Assembly (NCBI GenBank): GCA_037447655.1
Contig: JBBHKE010001408.1
Span: forward strand, 1 to 55,579
Direction: 5' to 3'
Length of the DNA: 55,579 nucleotides
Source: Zygnema cylindricum
Lineage: Eukaryota; Streptophyta; Zygnematophyceae; Zygnematales; Zygnemataceae
The notes beneath the pieces were generated by a model that saw nothing but the letters and a program-made list of their open reading frames with translations, was not told the origin of the DNA and did not search any database. The translations under genes were made by a program, and so were the position numbers. This document shows positions 11,862-23,500 of the stretch, one piece after another; the first letter of the stretch is position 1; every line of letters begins with the position of its first letter.

Positions 11862-12508
11862 ACAAACGTCTCCTTCTCCCGGAGTAAATTCGTCAAAGGT
11901 GCGGCGATCATACTGAAGTTCTTGATAAATTTCGTGTAATAAGTGGCCAATCCCAAAAATGATCTTACATTTGTGACATTAGTGGGTTGCTTCCAATTTT
12001 GGATTGTAATAATTTTGGATGGATATGTTTTAACACCCTCCCCACTAACTATATGTCCCAAAAATAATTGTTCACTTTTAAGAAAACTGAATTTTAACAA
12101 TTTTCCATATAGTTTTCTTTCCATTAACCTTTCTAACACTTTCCTTAAATGAATTACTTGTTGTTCTTTAGATTCGATGTAAACTATATTATCATCTATA
12201 AACACCTGAACAAACTCATCTACATCATCCGAAAATGTTTGATTCATTAATCTTTGATAAGTAGGCGGTGCATTCGTCAAACCAAATGGCATCAATATCC
12301 ATTCAAAATGACCGACTCTAGTTATAAAAGCAGTTTTATCAACATTTTTGGCTTTAACTAGCGCCTGATTAAAGCCACTGCGCATATCAATCAAAGAAAT
12401 TAATTTACCACCTTTCAAACGATCTATCAAATCAAAAATTAAAGGTAACGGATACTTATTTTTCACCGAAATCTTGTTCAGACTACGATAGTCGAGACAT
12501 ATACTCAA
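11813..12508 (-). pseudogene. Reverse transcriptase domain of the gypsy element
   Basis: Clear RT blocks in order: LDYRSLNKISVKNKYPLPLI, LISLIDMRSGFNQ (first catalytic Asp), FEWILMPFGLTNAPPTYQRL, and QVFIDDNIVYIES (the YxDD box as FIDD, both Asp kept). Then come FLGHIVSGEGV and a connection region VRSFLGLATYYTKFIKNFS. This 231-codon piece is the best-preserved part. The N-terminal fingers region before 12508 is present only in broken frames. Confidence 0.88.
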
Positions 12509-13132
12509 CGTTTGGTTCTTTTTTTGACGAAGAGAACTGGTGCTCCTTACGGTGATTTGTTAGGCTGAATATTTACTTTCTCCAAAAGCTTGTTGATCTG
12601 TTTCTTTAACTCCTCTGACTCAAAGAAACTATTTTTATTAATTTATGTGACAAGGGGATTACATCCAGGTTCAAGGTTAATAACATGTTCCACATCTTGG
12701 GAAAGTGGCCTTCCAAGAGGTTAAAATCACTTTGAAAAACATCTTGAAATTCAAAAATCAAATATTTTACAGCAGCATCAGATATATTTACGTCAGTTTC
12801 AAAATCAAATTTTTGTTTTTCAAGATTTTTAGTCGTGTTTGATTTTGGAATAATATGAATGTTAGTGTTTTCTCCCCCCTTTCATCAGTAACTGCCTCAT
12901 TTACTAATAACAAGAAAGCACGATTTGTTTTATCTTTTAAATGCTTTTTAAATTGTTTAGCATAAATCAAACCTTCCGCTCCTGATTTGGTTATGTTATT
13001 TATATGATTCCTATGCAACATCTTTGATGGTAATGCTTACAAAACCTTCCAACCGTTCTCAGACTTCACTCTCAAGGTGTTAGTTTCCGAATTAATTGGG
13101 GTTATGTTCTGTTAACCAGGGTTTTCCCAGTA

Positions 13133-13579
13133 TTAGCTCCTCACTACCCAATTTATTATTTCACATACCACTTTCATTTTATGACCCTGGATATCTAGTT
13201 TTAATGTATCAGTTTGTAAATCTAATGTGGACTTATTACCATTTGCCACCTGAACATGCAAAAGTTTTTCCCTTATGACTGTAGGAATTTTATTTTCGTC
13301 TACAAACTTATGTGAAATAAAATTTTGTGTAGAACCTGAATCCACCATAACTCTCACTGGTTTCCCTTCCACTAAAGACTCGAATCTGATCAAACTGTGT
13401 CTGGCCTCATCGTTACTTAACAGTCCTAACATAGGTCTGTTGTTAAGAGTTTCATCATAAATATTTTTCAAATTATGGTGTGTAGTTTGCATCATAATAA
13501 ATTCAGATATCCTAGCCTTTCCATTCATTAGCTTGCCCTCCAGAGTTAACTCTTTAACCTCTAGATCCGATCGACTCAA
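13133..13579 (-). pseudogene. Aspartic protease region of the gypsy element
   Basis: The motif VMVDSGSTQNFIS is the retropepsin active site (D-S-G), with a following VQVANGNKSTLDLQ block characteristic of Ty3/gypsy proteases. The preceding segment (NNRPMLGLLSNDEARHSLIR) is the usual linker after gag. No CCHC gag zinc knuckle is found upstream. About 600 bp between this and the RT is broken linker sequence (for example 13021-12788). Confidence 0.75.
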
Positions 13580-13624
13580 CTGAGGACTTTAACCTAGTCC
13601 TTTCCGTATCCCACCTTCTGCTCT

Positions 13625-14130
13625 ACTTGTTTCTTCTCTCTGATCTTCTCCTCTCTCTCACTTTCTCTTATCTCTTCCCTATCTCCGTCTCTTCCCTCTC
13701 ATTGTCTCGTCTCTTACCGTCACTTCCCTCTCATCGTCTCTTCTCTCTCATTGTCTCTTCTCTTATCTTCCCTTCTCCCACATTTTTTTTCTCTTTCACT
13801 TTCTCTCTTGTCGTCTCTTCTCTCACTCTCTCTACTCTCGCATCGTCTTCTCTTTCTCGTTGTCTCATCTCTCTCATCTTCTCTTCTCTCTCATCTTCTC
13901 TTCTCTCTCATCTTCATCGTCCCTGTCTCTCATGATTTCTTCTCTGCATTGTCTCTTCTTTCACCCTCTCTTCTCTGTCATAGTCTCGTCACTCTCATCT
14001 TCTCTCCTCTCTCATTGTCTCTTCTCTCACCCTCTCTTCTCTGTCATAGTCTTGTCACTCTCATCTGCTCTCCTCTCTCATCGTCTCTTTTCTCTCTCTT
14101 CTCTCTTTTCTTCTCTTCCTCCTACTAACA
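13625..14130. repeat. TC-rich low-complexity tract (about 500 bp)
   Basis: Almost uninterrupted pyrimidines made of TCTC, TTCTC and CATCGTC variants. It marks the breakpoint of the gypsy element and forms the polypyrimidine run before a textbook 3' splice site (CTACTAAC then CAG at 14150). The open frames across it are serine/leucine repeats and not genes. Confidence 0.85.
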
Positions 14131-14150
14131 GCCTGTCTCCACCTTTGCAG

Positions 14151-14192
14151 AGCATTCTTCATGGCTCCACGACCCTTTGGCAGGTCTGGAGG
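14151..14192 (+). other. Likely 5' untranslated part of GPI exon 1, after a splice acceptor
   Basis: The sequence CCTACTAAC lies about 30 bases before CAG at 14148-14150, a near-ideal branch point and acceptor. The exon thus probably begins at 14151, implying an unseen upstream 5' exon. All three frames are open here for a while, which leaves the true N-terminus uncertain. Confidence 0.5.
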
Positions 14193-17100
14193 ATGCCAGG
14201 CAACTCTATTTCTGGATCCGAATCCACTTCACCCCATTTATGTCAAAGTTCAATATCCTCTACACCCGGATTCTTAAACAGAGGCATCTCTTCAAGCGAG
14301 GTGCCAAAGCTGGGAAAAAATCGTAGTCAAAAAGATCGTCAATCGCGGGTTTTGGCTGTTTCCAGGTACTTCTTTTATTTCCAGGGATTTCCTATTTTGC
14401 AAACTGCTGTTAAGACTGAATCAAACTATTAGAAACATAGCAGGATTCTTAGCATTTTACATGTAAACTTGCATTTGTTATTTACTTCTCATAGTTGGTT
14501 TGATATCTGAAATTGAGTCTGATGAACTTCATTGTGAGGGTTGAAGTTTCAAACATCTTTCTCCCTAATGAGGTTCATACTTACGTTGGTTACATGTCTT
14601 TACCCCTGGTTTGTTCAGCTATTGTAGTCATTCCGAACTGCAAAACACATTTATAGAGTACTCAACTTCTCTTTGTTTGCCATTTCTTGTTCTTAGTGGT
14701 TTTCTGTGACAAAATCTTATTAATGCTTGTTTTTTTGGCATATGCTTTGAATCGGGCTTGGCCTCATATAAGTCTTTCAATGACTTTGGGTTGTTGCTAT
14801 CTTCTAGGTTTTCATAATTCATCCATTCATTCTTTGTTTTCAAGGATTCCTCCATCCATTCATTTGTTCGTTCGTTCTTTTGTTCGTACTTTGAGCCATA
14901 GGACTAGAAGCCATTTTTGGTTTCGTCCCATGGCCGTTGGATCTGGAATGGTTGTGTCCATGGGTCATATGAATAATTATTAATGGCATGGTTTACAAAT
15001 CATAGTTGTTTTCAGTTAACAAACTAATGGTTAAGCGAGAAGCAGTTTTTGAAGTTCGTAAATTGATTGATAGTTGGTTAAGGTCATTAACAAATGGGTT
15101 AAGTTAGGCCATAAGCTTATGGTATGGTTAAATTATTGTAAGCTGATGAGTTGAGTGAGTTATTACACTGATGTTCAAATTAGTGATTTGATGATTAAGT
15201 TCATCAGTTGATGTTATATAAGCTGTAGTAAGTCAAATATTCTGTAGGAATAAATTGACAGTCAAGTTAATGTGCTGACCTCAAAGTTCATAAGTCGTTG
15301 GTTTGATTAGTAATTCGATGGTTGAATTAACAAACTGACTGTCAAGCGAATAAGCGGACATTTGAGTTTCTAAGCTGACAATTATATTTTAAGCTGATGG
15401 TTGAGTTAACATTTCACGTTTAACAGTGAAGTTAATAATTGATTGCTATGCTTTAGTTATATAAGCTGACAGTTCAGTTAGTAATTTGACGGTTGAGCTA
15501 AGAAACCTGATGGTTAAGTTAACAGTTCACGCTAATTTGACAAGCTGACGAGGAAGTCAACAATTGGATACTTTAGATGATAAGGTGATAAATTAGTTAT
15601 CAACTCAATAAGGCCGATAAGGTTAAGGTAACAGCTGACGTTAGTTAGTAAGCTGACGATAACATTAGCTAACTTATGATTAATTTTACTTCTTTGCAGT
15701 AAAACTGTGGAGGGCCCAGTGGATACAAAAACACTGAAGGAAAACGCCGCGATTACTACAGATCCTCTTTCTCTCTGGGATCGATATGTGAAATGGCTCT
15801 ATAACAATGAAGATCTTGGCCTTTATCTCGATGTCAGTCGAATTGCATTTACTGAGGAATTTCTTGAAGCGATGGAGCCAAAGGTAAGAACTTTGTTTTC
15901 AACATTTTTATATGTGATCACACTGTATATCATGCTATTACACATTACTCTTGTTCTAGGAAAACATTGCGTTTGGGAGAAATTTAGGCAGGGACGTTTT
16001 GCTTTTTATGTATTCTTCCTGTGAGATTCATGCATCCTTTATAGTGAACTTCATTTGTTATAGTTTATTGTAAATGTTACCACTGTCTTTTATGAAGCAG
16101 TGCTGTCCGGATTTCAATCTGCTGACTCTGAAAACAACCTAATGACGCTGCTATATTTTTTACGAAATTTTAACAATATTTAAATTTAAAAATAACTTAA
16201 AATCGTCAATTCGGCTTCAAAAAACACGACTTCATAAAACAATATAGAAATGCCACTGCTTTTTTTTTTGTTGTCCAATCATAGTGCAAAGACTTGGACT
16301 TCACAAGCTTCGGAAAAAACTTAACAGCATTGCCCTTTTTTATCTAATTTTTCTAATTTATAGGATTTAATTTTCCCTTTCTTTTTAATTGCAGTTTGAA
16401 CATGCCTTCAAATCCATGGTGGAATTGGAGGCAGGTGCCATTGCGAATCCGGACGAAGGGAGAATGGTCGGTCATTATTGGTTACGAAAACCGGAACTTG
16501 CTCCAAATGTCACACTTCAAAATATGATAACGGACTCAATTTTATCAGTTGAACAGTTTGCGAAGGGAATTGTCGATGGAACGGTACGTTTTTTTTTAAT
16601 TTTTTCCTTTCTACAAGGTGCAAATGGGAACAGGAAAATATGAAGGAATATGTAACGAAAAAGTAATGAATATGTAAAAGGAAAAGGGGGAGGAAATGGG
16701 AAAGGAAATGTGGAGGGAAAATGAACTACAGAACAGGAATGGAAAGGGGAAGGAAGAGGGAAAGGGAACGGAAAGGAAGAAAAGGAAAAAGGAAAAAAAA
16801 AGGGAACAGGAACGGGAACAGGAGCAGGAACAGAAACAGGAAAAGGAAAAGCAAAAGGATAGGAAAGCTTCAGAAAATGGTTGGGACAAACTATTGAATG
16901 GTTCTTTTCAAGATTGTTAGGAGAACGAGACTATATCTTTTGTTCAATTTTCTAGCATTGCCAGGATAAGGTTATAGGTGAAAAAAACGTCTACAAAGTA
17001 AACAATGCTGACTTTTGCCAACTTCTCCCTTGGATGCTGTATTTCAGAAGATTTAAATGATTAAAAAACATGGCGTTGCCATCTCCACTTTTTCGTTTGA

Positions 17101-17513
17101 ATTTTTTTTGAGGGATTTTGTTTTGGACTCATCGGCGCTCTCTCTCTCTCTCTCTCTCTCCCCTCCCTCTCTCCCTCTCTATCTCCCTCTCTCTCTCCTT
17201 CCCTCCCCCTCTCTCTACTCGCTCTCTCCCTCTCTCCCTCTCTTTCTCTCTCTCCCTTTTTTTTTTTTTGCAGATCCGACCTCCTCCTTGTCCTGCGGGT
17301 CGGTTCACTCAAATTCTTTCGGTGGGAATTGGAGGATCTGCTTTGGGTCCTCAATTTATCGCCGAAGCTCTTGCACCCGATAATCCTCGACTTAAGGTGA
17401 ATACCTTTGTTTTTTTTTTCTGAAACTAATTTGCTCTCTCTCTTTTGGGTCCTCAATTTATTGCCGAAGTTCTTGCACCTAATGATCTGGTTGATTTTTT
17501 CTGAAACCAAATT

Positions 17514-17565
<52 letters not shown>

Positions 17566-20500
17566 ACACTCGTCCCCTCTCTCTTTTTTCTTCTCCCTCA
17601 GGCCCCTCTTCTCCCTCCCTTCGCAACTTCTTATTCTTCCAAATCCTGTTCCGGATCTCCTTCTCTCTTTCTCTCCTTTCGGGATTCCAGATTTAAAGTG
17701 GATATTGCCGTTTTTCTTCTTCCTTTGTATTTTTTGGAACCGGAATATGTTGACTGTCGTCTCTAATTTTCCTCTTTCAAATAGCCTCTGTTTCTTTCTA
17801 AATCTGAATAGGTACAAGTAAATTTTGGCTTACAGTGGCTATCCTTTTCTGTTTTAACCGCTTCATTTAAATCTGAAACGTCTTTAATTTATTTCTGAAA
17901 CAGAAGAGCTTCAAAAATATTTTGGCTTGAGGTCATTATCATTTTCTTTTTCTTTTGGAAATGGAAATCTGTGGCCTCAAGTTGTGAAATTGCCTTGAAA
18001 TCTTCCACAAATAGGTAAAATCAGATTTTGTTAGTGCTACAATCACTAATGTTGTGTATCAGGTAAAAATTTATCGCGATTAATTCAATATTCGATATAT
18101 CGAATATCGACCGGTCAGAGGGCTCAATATGGTAGGGGAAATCATACGGAAAACTGTACAATAAATCGTACGCTCCTCCGAGGCGCGGGGCTTTGATTCT
18201 TTTTTGACCTAGCGTGAACTTCGATATATCGCGGTAAAAATATATCGGATAATCGGCTGATATATCGCTTAAATATCGCAATACTGAGCCTCTCGATATA
18301 TCGAAGCGATGCATCGATTATCGGGTACCCAAAATTAGGTATATATCGAATATCGGCAAGGAGCCTTCGATACACAACACTAACAATCGCACTGTAAATT
18401 GTGTAAATAGAGTAAATAGTGTAAATAGCGTCAATAGTGTAAATATAGTAAATAGTGTAAGTAGTGTAAATAGAGTAAATAGTGTTAATAATGTAAAGAG
18501 AGTAAAGAGTAGATAGTATGGATGGTCTGGCAAGTTTTTTCGTAATTTAATTGTTGTTTTCAAATCAAGTGTTGGTCCACAATAACTCTTATTTTGTCCT
18601 GAATGGAAAAGTTTCAACTTTGCCTGGAACAACCTAAGAAGTCGATTTTGTATAAAAATAGTTTTGGCGGGCTTTCTTTTCACTTTTTTTTTTGTCATTT
18701 TTGTTTTTTTTTTCGTTTGTTTTTTTTTCATTCTTTTTTCTTAACTTTTTTTTGCAGATAAGATTTATCGATAATACAGATCCCGCGGGAATTGACCAAC
18801 AAATTGCCCAACTTGGACCAGAACTTTCTTCTACTCTTGTTGTAGTTATTTCCAAGGTAAATTATACTTCTTTTTATTTAATTTTCCCTCGCTTTTTGCT
18901 CCTTGCCTTCTTGTTTACTTCTCTTCTTTGTTTTCTTATGTTGTTTCATTTTTTTGCTGTTTTTGTTTTTGTTTCACTTTTTCAACAGTAGTGAAGGAGT
19001 TGCTTTATGTTTTACGAATTCTTCAGTGTAGAAACCTGCTTTTTAGATAAAAAAAAGAAAGTTTTTTTTTGTTTCCTTACCAAATGTGTTTGGTTTCATT
19101 CACCTTGTATTTAATGCGGATCCACACCAGAAATTGAATTCTACATCTTGATAATTAGAAAACACATTTTTTTTCCTTCAGTCAACATCTGATCGTGGAA
19201 AAGTTTTTTTAATTTCATGTTTTCAATATTATTTGAATCACAACTGGCTTTTATTCGGCAGAATCTTTTCTTTTAGTTTTCTTTACTTATCTTTACTTTT
19301 CTTTACTTTTCAGTATTTGGATTGTCAATTGACAGGAATTGGATTTTGTCATTTTTATTTTGCTTCTTTTATCAAAACATACGTGAAATTTATTGCTATT
19401 ATTTTTGAACTTGTATTTATTTGTATTATTAATTTGATCCCTTTTTTTTTTTTTTTTCGGGCAGAGTGGGGGAACTCCTGAGACACGAAACGGTTTGCTG
19501 GAAGTTCAAAAAGCGTTTCGTAATACAGGACTCGACTTTTCCAAACAAGTATGTGACAAAAATCTTTTTTTTCTAATCTCTTTTTTCTTATCTCCTCTCT
19601 TTCTTTTGTCTGTTTTTGCTTTCTGTAAAAGATTTTTGCAAGAGTTGATACTTCAGTTGTATTCTTGTGTAGGTATTCAGAAAACCTTTCCTCTTCTTTT
19701 TTTTCAGCTTTTTGCGAAAGTTAGAACTATTTTCGTCACATTCTGGTATTCCTCTGTTTTCTTTTTTTCTCTCCAAAGGTTTTACGTAGGTTGGTATTTT
19801 TTCCTTCACATTTGTGTATTTTATGCGAAAAAAATCTCCGCTGTTTTTTCTTTTGATCTTACAATCTTTATCTAGCAATCATCTTTATCTAACAATCTTT
19901 ATCTAACAATCATCTTTATCTAACAATCATCTGTATCTAACAATCATCTTTATCTAACAATCATCTGTATCTAACAATCTTTATCTAATAACCTATTTTG
20001 TTTGTTACTTTCTTTATGGATATATTTCCCAGGGTGTTGCTATCACACAAGCTGGCTCCTTATTGGACAACACGGCCAAAATTGAGGGCTGGTTAGCCCG
20101 ATTTCCCATGTTTGATTGGGTGGGAGGCCGTACTTCTTTGTTTTCTTCTGTGGGACTTCTGGATGCCGCTCTCCAGGTGAGACTCCTCCAATTTTTTTTG
20201 GGTGTCTTTTTGAGGTCTTTTTTGGAGGTCTTTTTTTGGGGTCTTCTTTTGAGGAGTTTTTTTGGGGTATCTGGGAATGTCTAGACTTCTTCTGTCTTTT
20301 CGAGGTAGTTTTGGGTATATTTTAGTATTGAGAGAGACGGAGAGAGGGACAGAGAGAAACAGGAGAGAGAGACAGGGAGAGACAGGAGTGTACGAGGAGA
20401 GAAACAGGAGAGTGACAGGAGAGATGGAGAGAAGGAGAGCGAGAAGGGAGACAGAAGGAGAGAGGAGAGCGAGACGGAGAGAGAGGAGGAGAGAGTTTCT

Positions 20501-23500
20501 GCGTTTCTTTTCAGATTATCTTAAGAACAAAAGATTGTTAAATTGAAGTTTTTCTTCTTTTAGGATGTTTTAAATTTACCGTTTTTAAATTTTACTATTT
20601 CTGTTTTTTGTTTTACGAGTAGGAGATTGACATAAGGGAAATGCTTGAGGGAGCCGCAATTATGGACGAGGAAACTCGAAAACCTTCCGTAAGTTTTTTT
20701 TTTTGTTTTTAAAATAAACCACTCATAAATGGGTAAAAGTTGGAAATTGCAATATTTTAATGCTAAAAGAAATACCCTTTTATCTATTTAGTTTAGGCAG
20801 ACAGACCCAAAGTTTCCTATTGTTAAAAAAAGAACTTAAAATGAGAAATAGGTAACTTTTTTTTTTTTCCATGATACTATCTTATGCATATAAATTTAAC
20901 TTATAACTTTTTCTATCGTTGTTTGTCTAAAGGTACAACATATTTTTGCTTAAAGGTATAACATATTTTGTGTTATATTAAACTATACTTGTACTAAGTT
21001 GTATAATTTAATGAAATTTTTGTCACTTTTTGTTCTGCAGATTAAAGAAAATCCGGCGGCCCTTCTTGCCATGTCCTGGTATTGGTGTACGGATGGGGTT
21101 GGTTCGAAGGTACAAATACGTTTTTACAGATATGTTTTTTCTTTTTTTTGTGTCTCATGTTTTCTTTTTCTGGGTTATGTCAGTTTCCTTTCGTTTGTTT
21201 TTGTCCAGTTACCTTTTCGGTTTTGGTTTTTCATTTACTTCGTTTTTTTTTTTTAAACCGGTTAGGAAAAGATCGGACAGAGTCGGTTCGAAGGTGGTAC
21301 TACATTTTTCTCATTTCCTTTATTTTTTCCTAGCCATCGTTTTTCATTTTCTTTCATTTTGTTTTGTCTAAATCATTTGCGAAGATAAGAACAAGGTTTT
21401 ACATGTATGGAGTTTCATATATTAGAACTTAAAAAAAAAAAGAGTTCAGGAATCCACCTTCAAAAGTATGTCCATCATTTCTTTCCCCTTCCCCCTTTCC
21501 TGTTTCATTTTTAAAGTTTTCCTCCCCCCCCCCCCCCCCCCCCCCTTCCCCCCCTTCCACCTTCCCTCCTCCTCCTCCTCGCCTCCCCCCCACCTTCCCT
21601 CCCCCTCCCTCCCTCCTCTCCTCCTTCCTTTCATTTTGTCTTATACCTCCTCCTGGTCTTCTCTGTTTCCAGGACATGGTGGTCCTCCCTTACAAAGACA
21701 GTCTCCTTCTTTTCAGTCGATACCTCCAACAGTTGGTGATGGAGTCCATCGGAAAGGAGCTCGATCTCGATGGTAACAAGGTACATAATTTTTAAAAGAA
21801 ATTAAGTTATTCAAGTTACTTAAGAAATTAAGTTAATTAAGTAGTTAAGGAATTAGGTAGAGAATTAGGTTTTCTGAAGAGAACAATTGGGTCTTCTGAA
21901 GAGAGAAAGTAAGGTGGCTGTGAATCGGAAGTTAGGTGTGTTTTGAGGTACTTTTGGCGAGTTTTAAGTGTGTTTTCTTAGTTTTGGAAGGGGAAAGGAA
22001 AGGGTTTATGTCATTTTTGATATGTTTTGGCATTTTTAATTAACTTCTTGTGTGTTTTATTTAGAGTTCATGTATATGTATATATTTCCTTCTTTTTATT
22101 AGCCCATTTTGACTCTTTTAACCAATAATTAATTTGGTTATGACTTTATGGGTCCAGGTTTACCAAGGTTTATCCGTTTACGGAAACAAAGGAAGCACCG
22201 ATCAACATGCGTAAGTGATAAAATTTTATAAAAAACTAAACATGTTTTTTTTTTCTATTTTCCTAAGCTATAAGTTTTTTTTCCAATGTTTGTAGAGGTT
22301 TTGCAGTTTAAATGCTTACCAGATGAATACAGAATTGTAAACCTACAAGATTTGCCTCAAAAAATTAGTGGTTTATAGTTTATTATGTGTGCAATAGTTT
22401 CTGATATGTTACTTATATATGTCAGTTTGTCATACTTTTGTCTGTTAATATGAAATTGTTTTTGCGAATATTTAATGTAAACTAGGAATACTCTTCGTTA
22501 GTTTTGCATTTGGATTAAATAGTTTCTTGAAAGGTTCACATATATGGCTAACTTTGAAGACTCTTTGACTAAGATCCGATCAGGTGATCTGATGGACAAC
22601 TGATATGATCCGAGGTTCGATGGGATTGGAGCCCGGTGTGACTTCTGGATACTACCTCTTTGGAATGCTTCAGGTATTCTCATCTTCTCTCTCTCTCTCT
22701 CTCCTCTCTCTCCCTCTCCTCCCTCCTCCCCTCCTCCTCTCTCTTGCTCAACCTCTTTGAATGCACCTCTTTTTTCTTCATACTTTTTTTTTTTTGAAAA
22801 CGCTGCACCGACATTCTGTGGAATTGAGAATTTTTATGGAACTTCTATTGCGATTGAGATTATGATTTTAAAAAATTTCAAATTAACCTCTAAAATAGAC
22901 TTGAAAACAATTTGGATCTATTTTGTGAAATCTCAAAAAATAACAAAAAGACAACGACCAGAAAGTTGATCTGATTTGTGTTGTGAAAATTTCAAACAAA
23001 CCTAAACAAACTTAAACAAACGTAAACAAATGTAAACTTAATCAAACTTAAACAAGCGTAAACAAACTTAATCAAACGTAAACAAACTTAATCAAACGTA
23101 AACAAATGTTGACAAACTTAAACAAACTCGAGCTCGGGATGATTTTTTTTGCAGGGTACTCGTTCCGCATTGTACGCCAACAAACGAGAATCAGTATCTC
23201 TCACCGTTGAAGAAGTCTCTCCTAAAACCGTAGGGGCAATGATTGCCCTTTATGAGAGGGCAGTTGGACTTTACGCCTATCTTGTCAATATCAACGCCTA
23301 CCATCAGCCTGGTATATATCAAAAAACTACTTTTGGTACTCAAAAACTTCGCAAAATTGGGACTTCGCAGTTATCTTTGTGAATATTTGGCTTACGACCA
23401 ACCTGATGATTACTAAAACAATAATTTTGGTACTAAAAAACTTGCATTTTTAAGGTCAAAAATGAGATTTTATGCCTACCATCATCCTGGTAATTATTAG

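Larger units (their letters stand above)
9860..13579 (-). mobile_element. Ty3/gypsy retrotransposon (chromovirus), decayed and 5'-truncated
   Basis: On the - strand the order protease, reverse transcriptase, RNase H, integrase, chromodomain is that of Ty3/gypsy chromoviruses. The frame is broken at several points, so the polyprotein cannot be made. A purine run A7G4 (9872-9862) followed by TGATGTTACT resembles a polypurine tract and the start of a 3' LTR, but no second LTR was found to confirm it. The gag end is missing: coding similarity stops near 13580-13620, exactly where the TC-rich tract upstream of GPI begins. Confidence 0.85.

Noticed and set aside
13627-14128. Ser/Leu-rich open frames
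   Set aside because: They arise from the TC-rich tract. The only coding part nearby is the GPI exon after the acceptor at 14150.
17061-17817. Arg-Glu-rich - strand frames opposite GPI introns
   Set aside because: They are complements of TC microsatellites in intron 4 and of its flanks.
18390-19990. Regular short repeats that at first suggested a CRISPR-like array
   Set aside because: Units are contiguous with no unique spacers, they lie in introns of a eukaryotic gene, and they are ordinary tandem repeats.
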